Below are positions 43,278 to 51,368 of a stretch of DNA of 56,194 nt, one piece after another. Both the position numbers and the translations under genes were made by a program. Source of the DNA: Prolixibacteraceae bacterium (GTDB lineage Bacteria > Bacteroidota > Bacteroidia > Bacteroidales > Prolixibacteraceae); NCBI GenBank assembly GCA_019459485.1, contig JAIBEZ010000076.1, positions 1 to 56,194 on the forward strand, written 5' to 3'. The notes beneath the pieces were generated by a model. The model did not search any database and was not told where the DNA came from. It saw only the letters and a program-made list of their open reading frames with translations. Each line of letters opens with the position of its first letter. The first letter of the stretch is position 1.

Positions 43278-43943
43278 TTATCCTACTGGAGGTATTTCAC
43301 TGTCAATTTCATTTTCAATTTCATTGTCCACATCAGTTTTAATGTCTTTTGAAGCAGTAGCTTTTTCGGTGGCACCTTTGTTTTCGGTTGTTTTTAGTGC
43401 AGCATAAGTTCCTGCGGAAAGGCCCATCAGAATCAGGTTGTTCGTTTCAATATCGGGAAGGATAGTGTCCATCGTAAGTGAGGGGTCAGCTATATTGGCC
43501 AGTGTTTTCTGGACAAACCAGAACCCAATTACAAGGTTGAAAAGCACTGCCTGCAACCGGTGTATGCTAACCCCACTGCTGTCAGAAAGTATGTCGATCA
43601 GAAAATTATCGCCGGGCAAATTCTGAATGAGATTTTTGGTGTTTGTCTGGTCCTGGTCGGAGTTGTCGGTAATCCTCGCAGCCATCGATGTTGCAGCGCT
43701 AATCCCCAGCAGAATTAGAATTCCTTCAGTCAATGTAGGGATCTCCTGATATTTCAGAATGACGGTCACAAATCCCGACAGAATAATTACAGTCCACCAG
43801 GTTAGCTGGGTACGCGAATAGCTGTAGGGTTTTTTTGTTTTTCGGGTACTTTCATCGAGAAGGATTCCGTGTTTTACATTTAAATAAAGTACAAGCGCTG
43901 TCAATGCAGCGAACACAAGCCAGAAAATAATCTTTGGATTCAT
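43278..43943 (-). CDS. Multi-span membrane protein, gene 4 of the shared-promoter set
   Basis: 221 residues from ATG 43943. A longer frame from GTG 44054 runs through the promoter and is rejected. About five hydrophobic segments: KIIFWLVFAALTALVLYLNV, TQLTWWTVIILSGFVTVIL, LTEGILILLGISAATSMAA, LQAVLFNLVIGFWFVQ and LILMGLSAGTYAAL. A charged tail follows (ENEIENEIDSE-like). The 'S-x-x-Q-x-x-WW ... LLGISA-x-T' pattern recalls uncharacterised membrane proteins I cannot name. It precedes the amidase by 12 bases and would be co-transcribed with it. Confidence 0.75.
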   Translation of the reverse strand: MNPKIIFWLVFAALTALVLYLNVKHGILLDESTRKTKKPYSYSRTQLTWWTVIILSGFVTVILKYQEIPTLTEGILILLGISAATSMAARITDNSDQDQTNTKNLIQNLPGDNFLIDILSDSSGVSIHRLQAVLFNLVIGFWFVQKTLANIADPSLTMDTILPDIETNNLILMGLSAGTYAALKTTENKGATEKATASKDIKTDVDNEIENEIDSEIPPVG

Positions 43944-44017
43944 ATCAGCTGTTTTTATGCCTACTCTAATGTGCGGATTTTCGGCAACTCCGTAAGTGAA
44001 TTGTATCTGAATGGAAA

Positions 44018-44069
44018 TAAAATTAGGAAATTGATCAACAAAAATCAATAGCACAAACGTGTCATTTTT
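44018..44069 (-). promoter_or_regulatory. Shared promoter 4 with conserved upstream box
   Basis: Minus strand: AAATGACACGTTTGTG, CTATTG, 20 bases, TAATTTTA (44025-44018). The spacer sequence differs from copies 1-2 but its length is kept. It serves the membrane protein/amidase pair, with a 74-base leader. Confidence 0.75.
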
Positions 44070-44198
44070 ATTGATTTACCGATCATAAGATCGGAAAGTT
44101 GCGAGGAAACGGTGTTTTTGCAAATATTTTTTCGCGGTTAATTCAATTAATTTGAGGTTTGACGTAAAATAGTGATTGATTTAGGGTTACTTAATTCG

Positions 44199-44206
44199 TA
44201 TTTTTG
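44199..44206 (+). promoter_or_regulatory. -7 box of the LuxR-type regulator gene
   Basis: TATTTTTG (TAnnTTTG), about 65 bases before the ATG at 44272, in the same gap as shared promoter 4 on the other strand. Confidence 0.4.
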
Positions 44207-44271
44207 GTATTAATATATATCAGGTATTGCAATTATTTGAAGTTTAAATAGCTCAATTAATTCATTTTGCA

Positions 44272-45033
44272 ATGAAGAACGAAAATAAATGGGTTGGTTT
44301 AACTGATAAGTTTCAAGAAGGGGAAAAGTATTCTCCTGAATTGGTTCCTGATATTGAAGCATCCGGAAATGACCCGGTTCTCATTTTTGATTGCTGTCTG
44401 GTTGATCATTCAGGACGGCAGTTCGCCTGCGCTCACGATCATTGCCGGCAACAAAACAGTTGTTTTAAAACCGATCAGCTTCAGGAAAAACTTATCTTCC
44501 ACGAACTACGTTTTCACCCCGAAGACAGAATGATTTGGTGTGAGGAAGCTTTCCCCGATATTCTGAGGTTTATTGGTTCTGAACCAGTTGTTGAGTTTCC
44601 TGATTACCGGTTTATATTTAATCACAGATATATCCGTAAAGATGGAAGCATCTCGCAATTTATGCACGAAGGTTCGCTTACATTTACAAACGACATCTGG
44701 ATGCCGACCCTGAACCTGAAAGTGTTTTTCGAAATAGCTGATATCAAGTCTGACGAAACCATTGTTCTCACATTGTTCCGGTACGATGCCGATAATGGGT
44801 ATCAAAAAGTTTTCAGTAAGGAATACGGAGGAATTTGCAACTCATTTTTATCGAAGCGTGAATTGGAGATTATCAAACTTTGTCATGAAGGCATGAGCAG
44901 CAAAATGATCGCAGAGAAGCTGAACCTGAGCATTCATACAGTTAAAAATCACAAGCGCAACAGCATGGAAAAAACTACCACTCACAATATCACAGAGCTG
45001 ATTCATTATTGTATTAAAAGCAACTGGATGTAA
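44272..45033 (+). CDS. LuxR-type transcriptional regulator with a PAS-like N-terminal part
   Basis: 253 residues. The C-terminal LuxR helix-turn-helix is clear: FLSKRELEIIKLCHEGMSSK, then MIAEKLNLSIHTVKNHKRN. The N-terminal 185 residues have no receiver domain; RFHPEDRMIWCEEAFPDIL and YRFIFNHRYIRKDGSISQFM resemble PAS-like sensory domains of Bacteroidota LuxR proteins. It is divergent from the membrane-protein/amidase unit, with shared promoter 4 between them, so it is the natural candidate regulator of that set (inference). Confidence 0.85.
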   Translation: MKNENKWVGLTDKFQEGEKYSPELVPDIEASGNDPVLIFDCCLVDHSGRQFACAHDHCRQQNSCFKTDQLQEKLIFHELRFHPEDRMIWCEEAFPDILRFIGSEPVVEFPDYRFIFNHRYIRKDGSISQFMHEGSLTFTNDIWMPTLNLKVFFEIADIKSDETIVLTLFRYDADNGYQKVFSKEYGGICNSFLSKRELEIIKLCHEGMSSKMIAEKLNLSIHTVKNHKRNSMEKTTTHNITELIHYCIKSNWM

Positions 45034-45036
45034 ATT

Positions 45037-45106
45037 CTCATTTTATCATCTTCACATCTCCTCATCTTCACATTTTCACATCTCCACATTTTCACATCTC
45101 CTCATT
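45037..45106. repeat. CACATCTCC/CACATTTTCACATC word repeat
   Basis: About 70 bases built from TTCACATCTCCTCATC and CACATTTTCACATC words. The last part encodes the final residues and stop of the MATE gene, so the repeat seems to have replaced the original 3' end. Confidence 0.7.
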
Positions 45107-46441
45107 CCGTTTCCTTACCACCACTTTCCCTTTCCATTTTCCGCTGCGGTAATATGCAAGCAGAATGAGCATCCCTATAAATGTACCCATTGGTTCGGCC
45201 CACCAGATACCGTTTACACCAATCAATCCGGAGATAAAAATTGCCGCCGGAATACGGACAATGTACAATGCTGTAAAAGTTGCAATCATTGGGATCAATG
45301 TGGCCCCTGCACCTCTCAGGAAACCGGTAAAACTGAACATGACAGAGAAAAGCAGATAAAATGATGAAACAATCAGTAAATAATCCTGACCAATTTTAAT
45401 CACATCCGGATCGGTGGTAAACAGCGACATGATGTGTTTTCCAAACAAAATAATCAGCAAAGAAGCAACAATACAGTAAATGGTCGAGAAAAGAAGCGTA
45501 GCCTTTAGACCGGTTTTGGCGCGTCGTTCTTCGAAAGCCCCCAGGTTTTGCCCAACAAAGGCCGATAATGCCGAAGAGAACGTGATGGCAGGCAGTTTTA
45601 CAAACGAGTCGATACGCATGGCTGCCGAATAAGCTGCAACAGCGTTGGTTCCAAAACCATTCACGATGCTCATGATGGCCATCATCCCGAAAGCAACAAA
45701 CGATTGCTGGAAACCTGTTGGCAGTCCAATTCGGATACAGCTTTTAAAAATATCGCGGTCGAAGATGTATCTCCGGAACGACAATTTAATAATCGGATGT
45801 TTTTTGTTGAGATAAATGACAGCGGTAAGGAATGCGCCACCTTCGGAAAGAATAGTTGCAAATGCAGCTCCCTGGATTCCCCATTTAAATACCACTACAA
45901 AAAGCAGATCGAGCAAAATGTTGTTCACAGTTGCGATCATCATGAAATACAACGGAGTTTTTGAATCGCCCAATCCGCGTAAAATGCTGCTGATACCGCT
46001 GAATCCGAAGAAAAAGAACATTCCAAGCAGGTAAATATTCAGGTAACTGAGCGCTTCGGGCATGATATCTTCAGGCAAACCCAACAGGATGAATATATGT
46101 TCGCTGAAAAAAATTCCAAGAATGGTGACCAGAATAGAGGATCCGAGAAAGAAGATGAAAATGGTGTCGATGGTGCGTTTTACTTCATCAATTTTTTTAG
46201 CGCCGAAATATTGTGAAATTACCGTTGAAGCTCCTGAACCGACCCCAATCACCAGCGAGATAAGTGCAAAAATAATGGGGAACGATGCTCCAACGGCGCC
46301 GAGTGCTTCTTTCCCAATGTACCGGCCAACAATGATGCTGTCGATAATGTTGTAAAGGTTCTGAAATATATTTCCGAGCACCAGCGGAACGGAAAATTGC
46401 AGAATCAATTTCGCCTCCTTGCCAACCGTGAAGTCTTTCAT
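45092..46441 (-). CDS. MATE-family multidrug efflux transporter
   Basis: 449 residues with twelve membrane helices. The MATE pattern is clear: FSVPLVLGNIFQNLYNIIDS, VGRYIGKEALGAVGASFPI, GVGSGASTVISQYFGAKK, and in the second half IGLPTGFQQSFVAFGMMAIM. It exports cationic compounds with sodium or proton coupling. The last residues lie in repeat DNA (45037-45106). An AAA ATPase gene is divergent. Confidence 0.93.
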   Translation of the reverse strand: MKDFTVGKEAKLILQFSVPLVLGNIFQNLYNIIDSIIVGRYIGKEALGAVGASFPIIFALISLVIGVGSGASTVISQYFGAKKIDEVKRTIDTIFIFFLGSSILVTILGIFFSEHIFILLGLPEDIMPEALSYLNIYLLGMFFFFGFSGISSILRGLGDSKTPLYFMMIATVNNILLDLLFVVVFKWGIQGAAFATILSEGGAFLTAVIYLNKKHPIIKLSFRRYIFDRDIFKSCIRIGLPTGFQQSFVAFGMMAIMSIVNGFGTNAVAAYSAAMRIDSFVKLPAITFSSALSAFVGQNLGAFEERRAKTGLKATLLFSTIYCIVASLLIILFGKHIMSLFTTDPDVIKIGQDYLLIVSSFYLLFSVMFSFTGFLRGAGATLIPMIATFTALYIVRIPAAIFISGLIGVNGIWWAEPMGTFIGMLILLAYYRSGKWKGKVVVRKRNEEM

Positions 46442-46540
46442 TTATTCCTTATAAGGCTGCAAAACTCACGAATTAATTACTGAAATCAAAATACAATAAG
46501 TGTCATTCTTTTTTAGAAAATGAAAGGTTGATGGATAGAT

Positions 46541-46614
46541 TGTCCTGCATGTAGGATGAAAGGCTGTTAAAGTATCTTGTATGCAGGATAAAAATTTATA
46601 AATTTGTCCTGTAT
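46541..46614 (+). promoter_or_regulatory. Promoter with repeated TGTCCTGCAT half-sites
   Basis: TGTCCTGCAT (46541-46550), its inverse ATGCAGGAT (46581-46589) and TGTCCTGTAT (46605-46614) surround a -7 box TAAATTTG (46599-46606) with CTTG 18 bases before it. The third half-site overlaps the -7 box, as a repressor site would. Confidence 0.5.
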
Positions 46615-46628
46615 ATAAAAATTGATAG

Positions 46629-47903
46629 ATGAATAAAGAACTGTTGAAGCAAATAATAATTGAAAATCAGGAGTTTGTCAGTAGATTGGAAATTGTTGCC
46701 AGAAAATTGGTTTTCGAGGAAAATGGAAATTATGTTTTTGTTGGTGCCCGAAGATCAGGAAAGACATTTTCGATGTTTCGGATTATCAAAGACATGCTCT
46801 CCGCAGGTGTTCCTTTGGCTGCGATTTTATATATCAATTTTGAAGACGAGCGGTTGATGGAATTAACTGTTGATCAACTTGGTTCGATTTTGGAAGCACA
46901 CCAGGAATTGTTTTCGGAGCAACCGGTTTTATTTTTGGATGAAATTCAAAACATTGATGGCTGGGAAAAATTTGCGCGCAGAATGGCCGATACCGGTTAC
47001 CGAATCTATATTACCGGTAGCAATGCAAAAATGCTAAGTTCTGAAATAGCTACGACACTTGGAGCCCGGTTTCTGATCAGAAAAATATTTCCGCTCTCGT
47101 TCGGGGAATACTTACAAATGAATAAACTCGAATTGGAAAATAATTGGGAGTATTCTTCGCAGCGATTCGAAATACGAAGAATGTTTAACGATTATTTCTA
47201 CTATGGCGGATTTCCTGAGATTATTCGTTTTCAGGAGAAACGAATGTGGCTGGAGAATCTGTTTCAGAAAATATTTTTTGGCGATCTTGTGGCACGATAT
47301 AAAATCAGGAATGACTTTGCTCTTCGATTGATGATTAAGAAATTAGCTGAAAGTACTCAGGATGAAATAACGATAAGCCGAATAAAAAACATCATTCAAT
47401 CAACCGGCATTAAAATCGGAACCAGCACTCTTTTTGAGTATATCGAATTTATGAAGGAAACATGGCTGATATACGGAATCAAAAATTACCTGGCGAAAAT
47501 CAGCGAACGTGAAACCTCAGGGAAGTATTATTTTGTTGATAATGGTATTTTGTCGCTTTTCCTGATGAATGCTGAAACAATATTGCTTGAAAATTTGGTG
47601 GCCTGCCAGTTAATGCGTTTGTATGGAGATGGAGTTTACTATTTGAGAAGTAAATCAGAGGTTGATTTCTATATTCCTGAAAAACAGACTTTAATTCAGG
47701 TTTGTTATAAAATTAACATGGCGGAAACCGAAAAACGGGAGGTAGACGCATTGATAAGTGCTGCCCAAAATGTGGAAACAAAAGAAATGCTGGTAATCAC
47801 GCTTGATACTGAAAAGGTTCAGGAAGTCAATGGATTTCAGATTAGATTTGTCCCAGTTTGGAAATGGTTGCTGAAAGAAGAATCTGATAATTTGCACATC
47901 TAA
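46629..47903 (+). CDS. AAA ATPase with DUF4143-type C-terminus
   Basis: 424 residues. Walker A GARRSGKT (39-46), Walker B VLFLDEIQNI (from residue 100), and YITGSNAKMLSSEIATTLGAR plus PLSFGEYL are standard for the large ATPase/DUF4143 family. The C-terminal DUF4143 part (YYLRSKSEVDFYIPEKQTLI) has the PD-(D/E)XK-like SEVDF strand. The family is often mobile or linked to defence, but no function is established. It is followed by the phosphatase gene 8 bases on and has an operator-like promoter. Confidence 0.85.
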   Translation: MNKELLKQIIIENQEFVSRLEIVARKLVFEENGNYVFVGARRSGKTFSMFRIIKDMLSAGVPLAAILYINFEDERLMELTVDQLGSILEAHQELFSEQPVLFLDEIQNIDGWEKFARRMADTGYRIYITGSNAKMLSSEIATTLGARFLIRKIFPLSFGEYLQMNKLELENNWEYSSQRFEIRRMFNDYFYYGGFPEIIRFQEKRMWLENLFQKIFFGDLVARYKIRNDFALRLMIKKLAESTQDEITISRIKNIIQSTGIKIGTSTLFEYIEFMKETWLIYGIKNYLAKISERETSGKYYFVDNGILSLFLMNAETILLENLVACQLMRLYGDGVYYLRSKSEVDFYIPEKQTLIQVCYKINMAETEKREVDALISAAQNVETKEMLVITLDTEKVQEVNGFQIRFVPVWKWLLKEESDNLHI

Positions 47904-47911
47904 AAAAAGTT

Positions 47912-48376
47912 ATGAAGAAAATACTTTTTGTTTGCCTCGGCAATATTTGCAGAAGCCCCAGTGCCGAAGCAGTTTTCAAAGCTTTGATTGAAAAAAACGG
48001 ATTGGAAAATTCAGTGAGTTGCGATTCTGCAGGAACAGCAGCATATCATGTTGGCGAGCGTGCTGATTACCGCATGAGACAGTTTGGGCTGAAAAGGGGA
48101 TACAATCTGACAAGTATTTCCCGCCCATTTGATTCAAAAAATGATTTCGACCGGTTTGATTACATTATTGGGATGGATCGGCAGAATGTGCGTGATTTAA
48201 AAAATGTTGCACGAAACGAAAATGACCGGAAGAAAATTCATTTGATGACTGATTTCTGCATCAGCAAAAAATATGACTCGGTTCCTGATCCTTATTACGG
48301 GGGAGATGCCGGTTTCGAACTGGTTCTGGATATTCTGGAAGATGCCTGTGCTGGATTAATTGCCAAAATCAAATGA
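47912..48376 (+). CDS. Low-molecular-weight protein-tyrosine phosphatase
   Basis: 154 residues, the usual length. The P-loop CLGNICRSPSAEAVF (Cys7, Arg13) starts the protein, and VPDPYYGGDAGFE carries the general acid Asp. The family removes phosphate from tyrosine in proteins such as capsule kinases, or acts on arsenate. Its link to the ATPase upstream is positional only. The 3' end is followed by dispersed repeat DNA. Confidence 0.95.
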   Translation: MKKILFVCLGNICRSPSAEAVFKALIEKNGLENSVSCDSAGTAAYHVGERADYRMRQFGLKRGYNLTSISRPFDSKNDFDRFDYIIGMDRQNVRDLKNVARNENDRKKIHLMTDFCISKKYDSVPDPYYGGDAGFELVLDILEDACAGLIAKIK

Positions 48377-48401
48377 TAACTCGGCAACCGACAACTTTTC
48401 T

Positions 48402-48459
48402 CTGAATATTGCGACTGAATACTGAATTCTACTGGGACTGACCACTGGGACTGAACACT
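48402..48459. repeat. GACTG/AACACTG dispersed repeat between convergent genes
   Basis: Repeats of CTGAATATTGCGACTG, CTGGGACTGACCACTG and GGGACTGAACACT lie between the phosphatase stop and the racemase-like gene stop. Confidence 0.7.
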
Positions 48460-48467
48460 TTCCTCCA

Positions 48468-49175
48468 CTATCCAATCGCTGCGTCCAGAATTCGTTCAAC
48501 GTGTATTTTTGTGGTATTAAGCAGTTCAATATCTTCAATGTCGCTGCTTTTCATGATAAAAGGCAATTCTGTTCCTCCAAGTATCAGGCTGTCAATCTGA
48601 CCTTCATTGTACATCCGGTGAGCAATTGAAAGCAACCGGTTTTTTGTTTCAGGCAAAAAACGGCCTCTCGCCAGCTCTTCCATGTAAACTTTGTCGATGT
48701 ATTTTCGTTCTTCGGGCATGGGAGTAATGATTTCCATTCCTGCAGCTTCAAATCCTGCCGGGAAAAAATCACTTTCCATGGTCGAAATCGTTCCAAATAA
48801 ACCAAGCCGGCGAAGGCCTTTCGAATGTGCATAAGCTATTGTGGAATCAACAATGCTAACCATTTTTGTTTTCACCCGCTCAACAAGTGGGACATAAACG
48901 ATGTGGGGAGTGTTTGATGCTAAAAATATCACTTTGGCTCCTGCTTTTTCCAGAACAAAAATTTCTTCGGAAAGAAAATCAACCAATTCCTCCAATTGAT
49001 TATTGGTAATCAGGTCCATCATGTGGGTCATGTTGATGCTGTTGATTATGACAGAAGGATAGTCGCGTTTTCCTGTGCGTTCCTGAAAGCGGGAAATGAG
49101 CCGCTGGTAATAGTCAACTGTTGATGCCGGGGCGATTCCCCCAATCATTCCAATGGTTTTGTAATGTTTTAACAT
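48468..49175 (-). CDS. Aspartate/glutamate racemase-family protein lacking cysteine
   Basis: 235 residues, with GMIGGIAPASTVDYYQRLI at the start. The two catalytic Cys positions of the family read ASNT (86-89) and GGTE (200-203), where active members have CNT and GCTE. The whole protein contains no cysteine. The rest of the fold is intact (FGTISTMESDFFPAGFEAAG, GTELPFIM). It cannot use the two-cysteine racemase mechanism. I recall GGTELP variants in other Bacteroidota, so it may be a separate, non-racemase subfamily. Confidence 0.85.
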   Translation of the reverse strand: MLKHYKTIGMIGGIAPASTVDYYQRLISRFQERTGKRDYPSVIINSINMTHMMDLITNNQLEELVDFLSEEIFVLEKAGAKVIFLASNTPHIVYVPLVERVKTKMVSIVDSTIAYAHSKGLRRLGLFGTISTMESDFFPAGFEAAGMEIITPMPEERKYIDKVYMEELARGRFLPETKNRLLSIAHRMYNEGQIDSLILGGTELPFIMKSSDIEDIELLNTTKIHVERILDAAIG

Positions 49176-49263
49176 ACTTTAAACGGTATATATAGCGTGC
49201 AATTAAATCATTGATAAATTTAGCTTTGCTTTTCCCGTCGGACATTTCCTACTTCCTCAATCT

Positions 49264-49608
49264 TTAACCTCCCGATCGTTTGACTTTGTAATTTTCGTTT
49301 TTCAGGATATCAATTACCTTGTTACAAAAATCGCCCTGAACCAGGATTTCTCCATCCTTGGCCGAGCCTCCAACACCGCACTTTGTTTTCAGTATTTTTG
49401 CCAATGCCTTCAGGTCTTCTTCAGTTCCCACAAAACCTGTTATCAGCGTGGCTTTTTTGCCGTTTCGCTGCTTTTTGTCAAGCTGAACACGCAAGTCCTG
49501 CTTGTTTGGCGGCAGTGTTTCCGATTCATCTCCGGCATTGTTTTCGTATTGAAAATCGGGGTTTGTTGAATAAACCGTTCCCAGTCTTTCTTTCCAGTCG
49601 TTGGCCAT
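49264..49608 (-). CDS. yciH: SUI1/YciH-family translation-factor homologue
   Basis: 114 residues. The SUI1 domain covers the C-terminal 80 residues: ATLITGFVGTEEDLKALAKI, KCGVGGSAKDGEILVQGDF, VIDILKNENYKVKRSGG. Bacterial YciH is related to eIF1 and can bind the small ribosomal subunit; its role is minor and poorly known. It is in a minus-strand cluster with the phosphatase-like gene upstream. Confidence 0.92.
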   Translation of the reverse strand: MANDWKERLGTVYSTNPDFQYENNAGDESETLPPNKQDLRVQLDKKQRNGKKATLITGFVGTEEDLKALAKILKTKCGVGGSAKDGEILVQGDFCNKVIDILKNENYKVKRSGG

Positions 49609-49641
49609 CTTTCCTGAAATTTGAGTTCAAAGATAACAGAT

Positions 49642-51291
49642 TTATTCCTTCCATAATGCCTCGCCCCGAATACTTCCGGCGCAATGATGAGGAATAGCCA
49701 TGTTCAGTATTTCAAGTATGGTTGGAACCATGTCCTCACCCATAATTTTGCTGCTGACTTTTACACGTTTTACCGAACTTCCATGCATAATGAACGGGAT
49801 GTTTGAATTGTCGTTATAAATTGTCCGTTGAAATTTATAAACAGGTTGCCAGCCGTCTTCGAGCTGGTAGAGCACATCGCCCGAGCGTTTGAAATTGAAG
49901 GAGTTGGCAATTACTGCCAGTTGTCCTTTGGCATAATCGCCTTGCGCAAACGACGACGACGGAAGGGCAATTTTCACCCCCTCAAACTGATTGATGAAAT
50001 TGGCCGTTTTGGTTTGGATATCTTCCGGCGAAATGTTCTTTTTTTCGAGCAACTCGCGGTTAAAATACAACTGCTGGTCGCCGACAACTTCAATATAATC
50101 GCCTTGTCCGTAAGTAATATTCAGGAAAGATTTTAACAGTGCGACAGCGCTTTCTGGAGAAAATGTCCCAACGGGCATGTTGAATTCTTCTTTCAGATAA
50201 TCGGCCGGATAAGTTGATGAACAGGTCGAGGTAAGTACCACCAGCGTGTTGCCCTTTCCAAACATTTTATCCAGAAAATCCATCAGCGAGGCAATGTCCT
50301 GATCCAAACGCAGGTAGGTGTCTTCCATTTCTACGGAAACAGGTCCGAACGAGCTGTTCTCGTAATCCATCGAAGTAAAGGTAACCGCAAGAAAATCAGG
50401 AAATTCATCAGATCCAAGTTTTTCTGCATGTATCAGGTTAACTGCAAAATCTTTTACAATCGTATTTCCATGTGGTGTAGTTTTCAGAAATTTATAGTTC
50501 CCTGCATTGTCTTTTATTTTTTTTAGATCGTAGGGAAAAGTGTTCCATTTGTTGTAATACCCTTTTTCGAGAATGTAATCATCCGCCATGCTTTCTTCGT
50601 AGCTTGTGACTGGCAAAAGAGTGGTCCAATTGCGTTGTGTGTAAATTTTGGCAAGTCCCTTTTCGTTGAACAGGCGAACCCATTCGGGAAAAATATCGAC
50701 ATAGTAGGAGCTTGAAATCATGTTGCCGTTTTGAGTGTCGAACCAATAAGCCCCATCAGCAGCATGGCCGGCAGAAAGTACAGCGCTGACATCGTTCATG
50801 GCCACACTGAATACTTTCGATTTGTTGCGGGTATTAATTTTGATGAGGTCGCCAATGGTTGGCGACAACAACTTGGCTGCCGATCGTTCACCATCTTTCG
50901 AGTCGCTTCCAACTGTAATGAAATAATCGTCGGCTATACAGTTGATTTCCTTTCTTTTCAGACGGTCGTACCAGCTATCGTTCACAATTCCGTGTGCAGC
51001 CGGATAAACTCCCGTAAAAAGCGTAGCCGTTCCGGTTGAAATCTTCTGAACATGCAATTCGAGTTGGGCATTGCTGAAAACGGCTCCTTCGGTAACCAAC
51101 CGTTTAAAGCCACCCGGTTGGAATTTATTCCAGTAACGTGTCAGGTAATCGGTGCGCATCTGATCGACCGAAAGCACCACCACAAGCTTTGGAACAATGG
51201 GGTCGGTATTTTTATTACTTTGTGCGGTAAGGGAATTTACTGATAGAAATGTCAGTAAAAATGAAACAATAAGGATATTTATTTTTGCCAT
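49642..51291 (-). CDS. PafA-like alkaline phosphatase homologue, probably catalytically dead
   Basis: 549 residues from ATG 51291, which begins a signal peptide (INILIVSFLLTFLSVNSLTA); 17 upstream in-frame residues are less likely. VVVLSVDQMRTDYL keeps the first metal Asp (43). The nucleophile region reads STGTATLFTGVYPAAHG, where PafA has GHTxxYTG, so the catalytic Thr seems to be Ala89. The D-x-x-x-H metal motif reads SMDYENSSFG (no His), and the usual LTADHG reads LTSTCSS. Several metal ligands are therefore missing. A binding or structural role in the periplasm is more likely than phosphatase activity. Confidence 0.8.
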   Translation of the reverse strand: MAKINILIVSFLLTFLSVNSLTAQSNKNTDPIVPKLVVVLSVDQMRTDYLTRYWNKFQPGGFKRLVTEGAVFSNAQLELHVQKISTGTATLFTGVYPAAHGIVNDSWYDRLKRKEINCIADDYFITVGSDSKDGERSAAKLLSPTIGDLIKINTRNKSKVFSVAMNDVSAVLSAGHAADGAYWFDTQNGNMISSSYYVDIFPEWVRLFNEKGLAKIYTQRNWTTLLPVTSYEESMADDYILEKGYYNKWNTFPYDLKKIKDNAGNYKFLKTTPHGNTIVKDFAVNLIHAEKLGSDEFPDFLAVTFTSMDYENSSFGPVSVEMEDTYLRLDQDIASLMDFLDKMFGKGNTLVVLTSTCSSTYPADYLKEEFNMPVGTFSPESAVALLKSFLNITYGQGDYIEVVGDQQLYFNRELLEKKNISPEDIQTKTANFINQFEGVKIALPSSSFAQGDYAKGQLAVIANSFNFKRSGDVLYQLEDGWQPVYKFQRTIYNDNSNIPFIMHGSSVKRVKVSSKIMGEDMVPTILEILNMAIPHHCAGSIRGEALWKE

Positions 51292-51368
51292 TGTCGGTTT
51301 TATTTGGGTGGCAAAAGTATAAAAACAAAAAATCATCCCCAATTTAATAACGAAAACGAACCCGTGTC

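Noticed and set aside
43944-44054. N-terminal extension of the multi-span membrane protein from GTG 44054
   Set aside because: It would run through shared promoter 4; the ATG at 43943 begins a proper membrane helix.
46494-46510. CAATAAGTGTCATT before the MATE gene as a fifth copy of the shared promoter box
   Set aside because: It lacks the GCACAAAC core and has no TAATTTTA at the 20-base spacing.
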